Of a stretch of DNA of 23,342 nt, positions 8,376-14,655 are shown piece after piece; position 1 is the first letter of the stretch; the number at the start of each line of letters is the position of its first letter. The notes beneath the pieces are model-generated. The model was given only the letters and a program-made list of their open reading frames with translations, did no database searches and was not told the DNA's origin. The DNA is from DATBDE01 sp036270095 (GTDB lineage Bacteria > Actinomycetota > Thermoleophilia > Solirubrobacterales > Solirubrobacteraceae), in NCBI GenBank assembly GCA_036270095.1, contig DATBDE010000024.1, forward strand, positions 1-23,342. Reading direction: 5' to 3'. Both the position numbers and the translations under genes were made by a program.

Positions 8376-9020
8376 TCAGTGGGCCGCGCGCTTGCGCCGC
8401 TTGGAGTAGGTGTGAAAGACCACGTCCCACCACGGAGCGCTGATGCCGTAGCCCTTGGTGTGGTCCTGGAAGTGATGGCGCATGTGCAGCTCGCGCAGCT
8501 TGCGCCCCAGAGCCGACTTGGGCATGCGATGGTGGACGTAGTAGTGCGTCATGTCGTACGCGAGGTAGCCCGCGAAGAAGCCGCTGGCCACGCCGAGGGC
8601 GGCGCCGAGCGGCAGCACGAGCCAGAAGATCAGGAAGAACAGCGCGCTCAGCGGCACGCTGACCGACGGCGGCATGACCAGCCGCAGCGGATCGTTCGGG
8701 TGGTCGTGGTGGACGCCGTGGATGATCCAGTGCAGGCGCGCGCCGATGCCCTTCTCGGGCTCGAAGTGGAAGACGAAGCGGTGGATCGCGTACTCGCTGA
8801 TGGTCCAGAACAGGTAGCCGCCGATGGCGCAGCCGATCCACTCGAGCACGCTCAGGCGCTCCAGCGCGAGCACCGAGAAGACCACGATCGCGGGCACGAA
8901 GATGGCCGGCACGACGGCCGGGTGAACGCGCGAGAGCTTGTCCAGGAACCGCGATTCGAACATCGGCGGCGACGAGCGGAGGGACTCCGCACGGCGCTCG
9001 GAATGCGTCTCGGTACTCAC
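8376..9020 (-). CDS. Fatty acid hydroxylase / sterol desaturase superfamily membrane protein
   Basis: The protein has 214 residues with four or so membrane segments (about residues 35-52, 60-78, 120-140 and 142-160). It carries the histidine clusters of the di-iron fatty-acid-hydroxylase superfamily: EYAIHRFVFH, HWIIHGVHHDHP, DMTHYYVHH and LHMRHHFQDHTKGYG. The enzyme would hydroxylate or desaturate a lipid acyl chain at the membrane using O2; the substrate is not known. The start GTG 9020 is supported by a TAGGAT -10 ending 8 nt upstream (leaderless). An internal ATG at residue 20 is less likely. It is the first gene of an operon with superoxide dismutase, which makes sense if both deal with oxygen, though that link is inference. 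Confidence 0.9.
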   Translation of the reverse strand: MSTETHSERRAESLRSSPPMFESRFLDKLSRVHPAVVPAIFVPAIVVFSVLALERLSVLEWIGCAIGGYLFWTISEYAIHRFVFHFEPEKGIGARLHWIIHGVHHDHPNDPLRLVMPPSVSVPLSALFFLIFWLVLPLGAALGVASGFFAGYLAYDMTHYYVHHRMPKSALGRKLRELHMRHHFQDHTKGYGISAPWWDVVFHTYSKRRKRAAH

Positions 9021-9028
9021 GCCCCGAA

Positions 9029-9034
9029 ATCCTA
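9029..9034 (-). promoter_or_regulatory. Candidate -10 (TAGGAT), leaderless, for the hydroxylase-SOD operon
   Basis: On the minus strand TAGGAT ends 8 nt before GTG 9020. The whole divergent spacer is about 35 bp and holds a second -10 for the opposite gene. Confidence 0.5.
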
Positions 9035-9042
9035 GTACGGCC

Positions 9043-9048
9043 TACGAT
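9043..9048 (+). promoter_or_regulatory. Candidate -10 (TACGAT), leaderless, for the small membrane protein
   Basis: TACGAT ends 7 nt before GTG 9056. The alternative ATG 9047 lies inside this hexamer and would then be upstream of the transcript start, which favours GTG 9056. Confidence 0.45.
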
Positions 9049-9055
9049 GGACGCC

Positions 9056-9388
9056 GTGAGCGACGTAACGCGCCTGACGCCGATCGTGCTCGCAGTCGCG
9101 GGGATGGCGCTCTTCGTCATCGCCGCCGCGGCAGGGAGCAATGCGCTCTACGGCACCGCCGACCTCCTCGTGGGCGCCGCGTTGGCCCTGTTCGCGCTGT
9201 GGCCGCAGCCCGCCGGCGTGCGCTCCGCGCTGGCCGTGCGCGGGGGCCTGGCCGTCGCCGCGGTGGCGGCGATCGTCGACGGCCTGCTCACGATCTCGCA
9301 CCGCGTGGGCCCGGCCACGACCGTGCTCACGCTCGTCATCGTGGCCGGCGTGGCCGTCGCCGTGCTCGGCCGCGGCGTGCGCGCCTGA
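9056..9388 (+). CDS. Small hydrophobic membrane protein, unknown function
   Basis: The protein has 110 residues from GTG 9056, or 113 from the in-frame ATG 9047. Nearly the whole chain is hydrophobic, with four predicted helices (about residues 8-27, 31-46, 58-78 and 84-103), short loops and no enzymatic motif. I do not recognise a named family; it looks like the many DUF-type four-helix membrane proteins of actinobacteria. It is transcribed divergently from the hydroxylase-SOD operon out of a spacer of about 35 bp. The start choice rests on the TACGAT -10 placed 7 nt before GTG 9056. A longer reading frame on the other strand covers the same DNA but has no protein-like character. Confidence 0.7.
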   Translation: MSDVTRLTPIVLAVAGMALFVIAAAAGSNALYGTADLLVGAALALFALWPQPAGVRSALAVRGGLAVAAVAAIVDGLLTISHRVGPATTVLTLVIVAGVAVAVLGRGVRA

Positions 9389-9433
9389 AACCGCCGGGTA
9401 GCGCGCGCGGGCAGCGGGTACCGGCTGAGCGGC

Positions 9434-9469
9434 GGGGCTTGCCCCCGGACACCGAGCGGGCTGGCCCGC
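9434..9469 (+). terminator. Two adjacent GC-rich hairpins downstream of the small membrane protein gene
   Basis: GGGGC-TT-GCCCC (9434-9445) and GCGGGC-TG-GCCCGC (9456-9469) lie between the small membrane protein gene and the sigma-factor promoter. Neither is followed by a T-tract, so any termination would be non-canonical or Rho-assisted. Confidence 0.25.
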
Positions 9470-9506
9470 GAGGAGGACGGAGGGGAGCACCGCCGCCAAA
9501 TCGCCC

Positions 9507-9534
9507 TTGTCCTCCCGTCCCTGCTTCGTAGAGT
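9507..9534 (+). promoter_or_regulatory. Candidate housekeeping-type promoter of sigma factor 1
   Basis: TTGTCC (9507-9512) and TAGAGT (9529-9534) are 16 nt apart. The predicted leader of about 25 nt includes a GGGAGG ribosome site before ATG 9568. No SigB-type GTTT/GGGTA pair is seen here. Confidence 0.45.
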
Positions 9535-9567
9535 GGAGGCAGGCGAACCCCGGGAGGCCGTTTCGTC

Positions 9568-10374
9568 ATGCCTGCTGCGGATGTCGCTGCCACCAGCGAC
9601 GTAGAAGCAACCCAGAACGACGCCGTGCGTGCCGCGGAGGAGCGTCGGCTCTTCCTGCGCCTGCACCGGTTCGACGATCGTGCGGCGCGCGACCAGCTCG
9701 TCGAGCGCTTCATGCCGCTCGCGGCGCAGCTGGCCCGGCGCTACCGCAACACCAGCCAGTCCTTCGAGGACCTGCTCCAGGTCGCGAACCTGGGCCTGGT
9801 CCAGGCCGTCGACCGCTTCGACCCCGAGCGCGGCCTGCGGTTCTCCTCCTTCGCGGTGCCCACGATCCTGGGCGAGCTGCGGCGCCACTTCCGCGACACC
9901 GGCTGGGCCGTGCGCGTCCCGCGCGCGGTGCAGGAGCACGTGGCCAAGGTGCGCCAGGCGCAGTCCAAGCTCGCGGTCAAGCTCGGCCGTAGTCCCACGC
10001 CGGCCGAGCTCGCCGAGGCCACGCACCTCGACCACGAGGCCGTGCTCGAGAGCCTCGAGGCGGCCGACGCCTTCCAGGCCGCGTCGCTGGACGCGCCCGC
10101 GCGCACGGCCGGGTCCGAGGACCCCGCCGCGCTGCTTGCGTCGGTGCCGGTACACGACCCGCGCTTCGAGCTGGTCGAATACGCGAGCGTCGTGCGCGGC
10201 ACCATGGCGGCGCTACCGGAGCGCGACCGTGAGGCGATCCGGCTGCGGTTCGGGCAGGACCTCACGCAGGACGAGATCGCCGAGCGGCTCGGGATCTCGC
10301 AGATGCAGGTGTCGAGGCTCCTGCGCCGCGCGCTCGAGCGGCTGCGCACGGTCGCCGAAGCGTCAACCCTCTAG
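9568..10374 (+). CDS. SigB/SigF/SigG-family RNA polymerase sigma factor (copy 1)
   Basis: The protein has 268 residues, the usual size of the SigB/F/G group-3 sigma factors for general stress or development. Region 2 is FEDLLQVANLGLVQAVDRFD followed by GLRFSSFAVPTILGELRRHF and the -10-recognition segment RDTGWAVRVPR. Region 3 starts at VQEHVAKVRQAQSKL. Region 4 has the helix-turn-helix LTQDEIAERLGISQMQVSRL, which contacts the -35. No anti-sigma gene (RsbW/SpoIIAB type) lies beside it, although a STAS protein is encoded at 15632. It has its own promoter with -10 TAGAGT. It converges on a paralogous sigma factor 8 nt away. The family is sure; the regulon cannot be told from sequence. Confidence 0.94.
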   Translation: MPAADVAATSDVEATQNDAVRAAEERRLFLRLHRFDDRAARDQLVERFMPLAAQLARRYRNTSQSFEDLLQVANLGLVQAVDRFDPERGLRFSSFAVPTILGELRRHFRDTGWAVRVPRAVQEHVAKVRQAQSKLAVKLGRSPTPAELAEATHLDHEAVLESLEAADAFQAASLDAPARTAGSEDPAALLASVPVHDPRFELVEYASVVRGTMAALPERDREAIRLRFGQDLTQDEIAERLGISQMQVSRLLRRALERLRTVAEASTL

Positions 10375-10386
10375 CTTCTTAGCTAG
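10371..10386. repeat. Perfect inverted repeat CTAGCT-TCTT-AGCTAG between the two sigma genes, containing both stops
   Basis: A 6-bp perfect stem with a 4-nt loop occupies the whole space between the convergent sigma genes. The TAG stop of sigma 1 (10372-10374) is in one arm, and that of sigma 2 (10383-10385, minus strand) is in the other. It could act as a minimal bidirectional terminator or block transcript read-through. Confidence 0.65.
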
Positions 10387-11183
10387 GCCGCCACGGCGAC
10401 CTCGGCGACCTCAGCGGCCTCCGCGACCACCCGGAGCCGGTCCAGGCTGCGCCGCAACAGGCGCGAGACCTGCATCTGGGACACGCCCATGCGCTCCGCG
10501 ATCTCGGTCTGGGTGAGGTCCTCGACGAAGCGCAGGCGCAGGATGTCCTGCTCGCGCTGGGGCAGCGCACGCATCGTCGGGGCGACCGACTCGCGGTAGG
10601 CCACGAGCTCGTAACGGCCCTCCTCCTCGCCCAGCGTGTCGAGCAGCGTGAGGTCCTCGTCACCGTCGGCATCGGCCTGGGGGCGGTCGAGCGAGAGCGC
10701 GTCGTAGCCGTGGCGCACGGCGATCGCCTCGGCGACCTGCTCCTCGGTCAGCTCGAGCTTGCGGGCGATGTCGGCGGCAGTGGGCGCGCGCTCGAGCATG
10801 CCGCTGAGCTCGTCGGCGGCGCGCTCCACGAGCAGGAAGCGCTCCTGCAGGCCGCGCGGCATGTGCACGGCCCAGCGGGTGTCGCGGAAGTAGCGGCGCA
10901 GCTCGCCGAGGATGGTGGGGACGGCGAACGAGCGGAAGGCCAGACCGCGGTCGGGGTCGAACCGCTTGAGCGCGTTGAGCAGGCCGACGTTGCCGACCTG
11001 GACCAGGTCGTCGAAGCCGTCCTGCCCGGAGTTGTAGCGGGAGGCGAGCCGGCGGACGAGCCCCTGGTAGCGCTGGACGAGCGCCTCCCGGGCGGCCGGG
11101 TCGCCGGTCGCCTTGAGCCGTTGGTGCAGCTCCGGGGCGTCGTCGCGGGTGCGTTCTTCGACGTCTGCGAGTAAGGCAGGCAT
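10383..11183 (-). CDS. SigB/SigF/SigG-family RNA polymerase sigma factor (copy 2)
   Basis: The protein has 266 residues and is a clear paralogue of the sigma factor at 9568. Shared blocks are the region 2 stretch DLVQVGNVGLLNALKRFDPD, SFAVPTILGELRRYFRDT, and the region 4 helix-turn-helix LTQTEIAERMGVSQMQVSRL. The -10-recognition segment differs (RWAVHMPRGLQE against GWAVRVPRAVQE), so promoter preference may differ slightly. The C-terminus carries an Ala/Glu/Val-rich tail that copy 1 lacks. On the minus strand upstream lies GTTT-N15-GGGTA (11319-11342), the SigB/SigF promoter consensus, so this gene is probably controlled by a SigB-type sigma, either copy 1 or itself. The leader is about 125 nt and contains a strong hairpin (11281-11299). 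The ribosome site is a modest GAGG. Confidence 0.94.
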   Translation of the reverse strand: MPALLADVEERTRDDAPELHQRLKATGDPAAREALVQRYQGLVRRLASRYNSGQDGFDDLVQVGNVGLLNALKRFDPDRGLAFRSFAVPTILGELRRYFRDTRWAVHMPRGLQERFLLVERAADELSGMLERAPTAADIARKLELTEEQVAEAIAVRHGYDALSLDRPQADADGDEDLTLLDTLGEEEGRYELVAYRESVAPTMRALPQREQDILRLRFVEDLTQTEIAERMGVSQMQVSRLLRRSLDRLRVVAEAAEVAEVAVAA

Positions 11184-11280
11184 GGCGAACCTCGTTTTTC
11201 GGTGGATGAGCTACCGAGGTCCGCGCGCCGCCTCCATCAGAAGCGACGCCTTACGTCCCTGGCCTGTTCTGGCCGCTGCC

Positions 11281-11299
11281 CCGCCGGCCTGGCCGGCGG
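11281..11299 (-). repeat. Perfect 9-bp inverted repeat (CCGCCGGCC-A-GGCCGGCGG) in the leader of sigma factor 2
   Basis: Nine base pairs surround one central base. A smaller GGCC-N6-GGCC repeat lies at about 11261-11274. The repeat sits downstream of the SigB-type promoter, inside the predicted 5' leader. It could be a leader hairpin, a terminator for the upstream SnoaL-like gene (no T-tract seen), or an operator. Confidence 0.5.
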
Positions 11300-11318
11300 A
11301 ACGAGTGCTTCTAGGTCG

Positions 11319-11342
11319 TACCCGCCCCAATAGGTCCGAAAC
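11319..11342 (-). promoter_or_regulatory. SigB/SigF-type promoter (GTTT-N15-GGGTA) for sigma factor 2
   Basis: On the minus strand GTTT (11342-11339) and GGGTA (11323-11319) are separated by 15 nt. This matches the known consensus of SigB/SigF promoters in Gram-positive bacteria and actinobacteria. It points toward the sigma gene starting at 11183, in the gap after the SnoaL-like gene. Confidence 0.6.
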
Positions 11343-11350
11343 GGCGGCAG

Positions 11351-11746
11351 TCAGGTGGCGCGGATCGCCTGTCGGGCCGCCGCCTCGCTCAGGAACACCT
11401 TTCCCCAGCGGGCACGCCCGTTCACCACTTTCCACGCGAACGCGACGGGATCGTCGGCGACCAGGCTGGATCGACGCGCCCGTGCGTAGATGCGGCCGGT
11501 GACGAGCACATGCTCGTGCACCTCCTCGACCACGCCGACCTTGACGTCGAACTGGCGCCAGGTCTCGGTCACGTCGCGGAGGTAGCTGCGCATCCCCTCA
11601 CTCCCGCGGTACGCGTCGCGGTCGGCGGCTTCGGTAGACAGCGGCTCAAAGAGGAAATCATCGGCGACCATGCCGGCGAGGGCGTCGGCGTCGCGGCGCG
11701 CGAAGGCGTCGAGAAGCCGTTGCACGACCGCGGCGTCCGTCCCCAT
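11351..11746 (-). CDS. SnoaL-like / NTF2-fold protein
   Basis: The protein has 131 residues from ATG 11746, or 137 from the in-frame ATG 11764. It shows the SnoaL/NTF2 cone fold: an N-terminal helix VVQRLLDAFARRDADALAGM, then VADDFLFEPLST, a helix with GMRSYLRDVTETW, and C-terminal strands with HVLVTGRIYARAR and DPVAFAWKVVNGR. Such proteins bind small hydrophobic ligands or act as isomerases or cyclases. The active residues differ between subfamilies, so no reaction can be given. The gene is transcribed divergently from cheB and in the same direction as sigma factor 2, 167 nt upstream of it. The upstream sequence TACAAC, 7 nt before ATG 11746, could be a weak leaderless -10. The long upstream open frame on this strand is a shadow of cheB. 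Confidence 0.75.
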   Translation of the reverse strand: MGTDAAVVQRLLDAFARRDADALAGMVADDFLFEPLSTEAADRDAYRGSEGMRSYLRDVTETWRQFDVKVGVVEEVHEHVLVTGRIYARARRSSLVADDPVAFAWKVVNGRARWGKVFLSEAAARQAIRAT

Positions 11747-11788
11747 GTTCGGGTTGTATCGCATTGCGGCGGGATTCCGGCCCGGTGG

Positions 11789-11794
11789 TACGTT
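11789..11794 (+). promoter_or_regulatory. Candidate -10 (TACGTT) of the cheB-cheR-crp operon
   Basis: TACGTT would start transcription near 11801, giving a short leader. The purine run GGGGAGGA (11797-11804), the presumed ribosome site, lies across that start point and 11 nt before GTG 11816, so part of it may fall outside the mRNA. Confidence 0.35.
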
Positions 11795-11815
11795 GCGGGG
11801 AGGACACCTGACATC

Positions 11816-12829
11816 GTGGACCGTGCTGCTCAGCCCCGGACCCCGCCGATCGTCGTCATCGGCGCGTCGGCTGGCGGAGTCGAAGCGCTCCTCAAGCTCG
11901 TTGGCGGCCTCACGGACGAACTCGGTGCTGCGGTCGTCATCGTCCTTCATCTGCCTGCGACCGGCACGAGCGTGCTGCCCGACATCCTGCGACGGGCCGG
12001 TCGGCTGCCCGTGGTCGCGGCCGGGCACGATCAGGCGCTCGAGGCGAACTGCATCGCGGTCGCCCCACCCGACCACCACGTGCTCGTCGTCGACGGCCGC
12101 CTCGTCCTCGACCGAGGCCCGCGCGAGAACGGGTGCCGACCGGCCGCCGATCCGCTGTTCCGCAGCGCGGCGCAGGCGCGCCACAGCGGCGTGATCGGCG
12201 TGGTGCTCTCCGGCTCGCTCGACGATGGCGTCTCCGGCCTTCGCGCGATCAAGGAGGCGGGCGGCATCGCCGTCGTGCAGGACCCCAAGGACGCGCTGAC
12301 GCCGAGCATGCCCGCGATGGCCCTGGCGCACGTTCCCGTCGATCACGTGGTCCCGGCCGACGCCATCGCCCCGCTGTTGCTCCGACTGTCGCGGAAGCTG
12401 CGCGCCAACCCGATACACGTGACCGGCACGCGGCATCCCAATCCGACCGGCGAGCAGCGCAATCCCTCGGACATGCCCGGCGAGCCCACGCCGCTCACCT
12501 GCCCTGAATGCGGCGGGGTGATCTGGGAGCAGGCCGACGGCGACCTCACCCGCTTCCGCTGCCACGTCGGTCATTCCTTCTCCGCCGAGTCGATGATGGA
12601 GCTGCAGTCGGACTCGGTGGAGACCGCGCTGTGGACCGCCCTCCGAGTCCTCGAGGAGCGCGCCGATCTCCTCCGGCGGCTCGCCGGGCGCCAGCACGGG
12701 CGCGGCAACGAGATGTCGGCTGCCACCTTCGCGCGGCGCGCGACGGAGGTCGCCGACCGCGCCGGGATCCTGCGCAGCGCCATCGACCGAGGCGAGGGGG
12801 CCGCCGATGAGGTCAAGCTGACGCCGTGA
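11816..12829 (+). CDS. cheB: CheB-type methylesterase without receiver domain, with C-terminal zinc-ribbon-like extension
   Basis: The protein has 337 residues. Residues 11-190 are a CheB esterase domain with the catalytic Ser18 in IGASAGG, His45 in IVLHLPATG and Asp137 in LSGSLDDGVSG. It would remove methyl esters or deamidate glutamines on a receptor-like substrate. The N-terminal response-regulator domain of chemotactic CheB is absent, so phosphorylation by CheA cannot control it. After a linker, residues about 222-255 carry CPECGG then FRCHVGHSF, a Cys/His set that could bind zinc, followed by a helical tail (ETALWTALRVLEERADLLRR). The start GTG 11816 follows the ribosome site GGGGAGGA. 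The stop overlaps the cheR start (GTGA). No chemotaxis receptor, CheA or CheW gene is nearby. Confidence 0.9.
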   Translation: MDRAAQPRTPPIVVIGASAGGVEALLKLVGGLTDELGAAVVIVLHLPATGTSVLPDILRRAGRLPVVAAGHDQALEANCIAVAPPDHHVLVVDGRLVLDRGPRENGCRPAADPLFRSAAQARHSGVIGVVLSGSLDDGVSGLRAIKEAGGIAVVQDPKDALTPSMPAMALAHVPVDHVVPADAIAPLLLRLSRKLRANPIHVTGTRHPNPTGEQRNPSDMPGEPTPLTCPECGGVIWEQADGDLTRFRCHVGHSFSAESMMELQSDSVETALWTALRVLEERADLLRRLAGRQHGRGNEMSAATFARRATEVADRAGILRSAIDRGEGAADEVKLTP

Positions 12830-14655
12830 GCGACGTTGCCTCCACCCGATCGACCGAGGCCACCGGCTTCGAGGAGCTGCTCGAGTTCCTCAAGCTGACC
12901 CGCGGCTTCGACTTCACCGGTTACAAGCGGTCGAGCCTCCAGCGCCGGACCCTCAAGCGCATGCAGGAGGTCGGCATCGACGGCTTCGCCGACTACCAGG
13001 ACTACCTCGAGGTCCATCCGGAGGAGTACCGCGAGCTCTTCAACACCATCTGCATCAACGTCACCGGGTTCTTCCGTGACAAGGCCTCGTGGGACTACCT
13101 GTCCGAGGAGGTGCTGCCCGCCCTGCTCGAGTCCGTGCCCGAGACCGAGCCGATCCGAGTCTGGTGCGCGGGCTGCGCTTCGGGCGAGGAGGCCTATACG
13201 GCGGCCATCGTGCTCGCCGAGGCGCTGGGCGAGGAGGCGTACTCCGCGCGGGCGAAGATCTACGCCACCGACGTCGACGAGGAGGCGCTGGCCGTCGCGC
13301 GCCTCGGCACCTACGCGAAGAGCCGGATCGATTCGGTTGCGCCGGAGCTCGTCAAACGCTACTTCGAGGGCACGCCGGAGGGCATGACCTTCCGCAAGGA
13401 CCTGCGGCGAACGGTGATCTTCGGGCGCAACGACCTCGTGCAGGACGCGCCGATCTCGCGCACCGAGCTGCTGATCTGCCGGAACACGCTCATGTACTTC
13501 AACGCCGAGACCCAGACCCGGATCCTCCGCCACTTCCACTTCTCGCTGAATCAGCGCGGGTATCTCTTCCTGGGCAAGGCGGAGATGCTGATCACCCGCG
13601 CCGACGTGTTCACGCCGGTGAGCACGAAGGGCCGGGTGTTCCGCAAGGTCCCCCGCGCGTCCCGCCGCGACCGGCTGCTCGGCGCGGCCGATGGCGACGG
13701 TGGGGAGCCCGAGGTCGGCAACCTGTTCCACCTCCGCGAGGGCTCGTTCGACACTGGGCCTGTCGCCCAGATCGTGGTCGACCGCGTCGGCCAGCTGGTG
13801 CTCGCCAACCAGCAGGCGCGCTCCCTCTTCGGCATCGCCCCCTCCGACCTCGGCCGTCCCATGCAGGACCTGGACCTGTCTTACCGGCCCACCGACCTGC
13901 GCACCGCACTCGACGAGGTGGCCGGGAGCCGCCACTCCGTGTCGCTCGGCGTCGTCGAGTGGAGGTCGGCCGACCGCAAGCAGCGCTACACCGAGATCGT
14001 CGCATCGCCGGTCATCAGCGCCTCGGGGACGTTCATGGGCTCCAGCATCACCTTTGCCGACGTCGCCCGCTTCGAGCAACTGCGCAACGAGCTCGAGCGC
14101 TCCAAGCGCGAGCTCGAGATGGCCTACGAGGAGCTGCAGTCGGCCGTGGAGGAGCTCGAGACCACCAACGAGGAGCTCCAGTCGACCAACGAGGAGCTCG
14201 AGACCATGAACGAGGAGCTCCACTCGACCAACGAGGAGCTCGAGACCATCAACGAGGAGCTGCGCCAGCGCAGCGGCGAGCTCGACCGGGTCAACGCCTT
14301 CCTGGAGTCGATCCTGCTCTCCCTCGGCGTCGCCGTCGCCGTGGTCGACCGCGAGCAGCGGATCCAGATCTGGAACGAGCAGGCCGAGGACCTGTGGGGG
14401 CTGCGCTCCGACGAGGTGTCCGGACAGCACCTGCTCTCGCTCGACATCGGGCTGCCGGTGGAGAAACTGCGCCGGCCGATCCGCAACGCCCTGGCCGGCA
14501 ACACCGAGGGCAACGAGCTCGTGCTCAACGCGACGAACCGCCGTGGGCGCGCCATAGAGTGCAAGGTGACCTGCCTTCCGCTCATCGTGACCTCCAAAGA
14601 GGTACACGGCGTCATCGTCCTTATGGAGCAACAGAGGAAGGGGTCGCGACGGTGA
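12826..14655 (+). CDS. cheR: CheR-type methyltransferase with PAS-coiled-coil-PAS extension
   Basis: The protein has 609 residues. Residues 12-75 are the CheR helical N-domain (FLKLTRGFDFTGYKRSSLQR), and 80-275 the SAM-dependent methyltransferase, with the SAM loop VWCAGCASGEEAYT, IYATDVDEEAL and LLICRNTLMYFN. Residues about 306-415 are a PAS domain. Residues 418-491 are a coiled coil made of near-identical heptads (TNEELQS, TNEELET, MNEELHS), and 489-605 a second PAS domain (LGVAVAVVDREQRIQIWNEQ). In many bacteria the same parts are fused to CheB in one chain; here CheB is the separate gene just upstream with a GTGA overlap. PAS domains suggest a redox, light or ligand input. The protein probably methylates a glutamate on a signalling partner that is not encoded nearby. 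No kinase or GGDEF output is present. Confidence 0.93.
   Translation: MSDVASTRSTEATGFEELLEFLKLTRGFDFTGYKRSSLQRRTLKRMQEVGIDGFADYQDYLEVHPEEYRELFNTICINVTGFFRDKASWDYLSEEVLPALLESVPETEPIRVWCAGCASGEEAYTAAIVLAEALGEEAYSARAKIYATDVDEEALAVARLGTYAKSRIDSVAPELVKRYFEGTPEGMTFRKDLRRTVIFGRNDLVQDAPISRTELLICRNTLMYFNAETQTRILRHFHFSLNQRGYLFLGKAEMLITRADVFTPVSTKGRVFRKVPRASRRDRLLGAADGDGGEPEVGNLFHLREGSFDTGPVAQIVVDRVGQLVLANQQARSLFGIAPSDLGRPMQDLDLSYRPTDLRTALDEVAGSRHSVSLGVVEWRSADRKQRYTEIVASPVISASGTFMGSSITFADVARFEQLRNELERSKRELEMAYEELQSAVEELETTNEELQSTNEELETMNEELHSTNEELETINEELRQRSGELDRVNAFLESILLSLGVAVAVVDREQRIQIWNEQAEDLWGLRSDEVSGQHLLSLDIGLPVEKLRRPIRNALAGNTEGNELVLNATNRRGRAIECKVTCLPLIVTSKEVHGVIVLMEQQRKGSRR
14149..14262 (+). repeat. 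Tandem 21/42-bp coding repeat in cheR (heptad coiled coil)
   Basis: About 5.4 units of a 21-nt sequence beginning GAGGAGCTC encode alternating heptads EELETTN and EELQSTN. At 42-nt periodicity the copies are nearly identical. This is a coding repeat, typical of CheB/CheR-PAS proteins, and may change length by slippage or recombination. Confidence 0.85.

Noticed and set aside
9389..9567. A SigB-type promoter for sigma factor 1
   Set aside because: GGGTA occurs twice (about 9396 and 9416), but no GTTT lies at the needed distance upstream; TTGTCC-N16-TAGAGT is a better fit.
14149..14262. Non-coding minisatellite or CRISPR-like array
   Set aside because: The units are contiguous, in frame and encode coiled-coil heptads; there are no spacers.
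12571..14631. Antisense frame of 686 codons opposite cheR
   Set aside because: It is a shadow created by high GC at third positions; the repeated LLVGxLEL pattern is just the reverse of the coiled-coil repeats.
11816..14655. A chemotaxis gene cluster
   Set aside because: Only CheB-like and CheR-like enzymes are present; no receptor, CheA, CheW, CheY or flagellar gene is seen.
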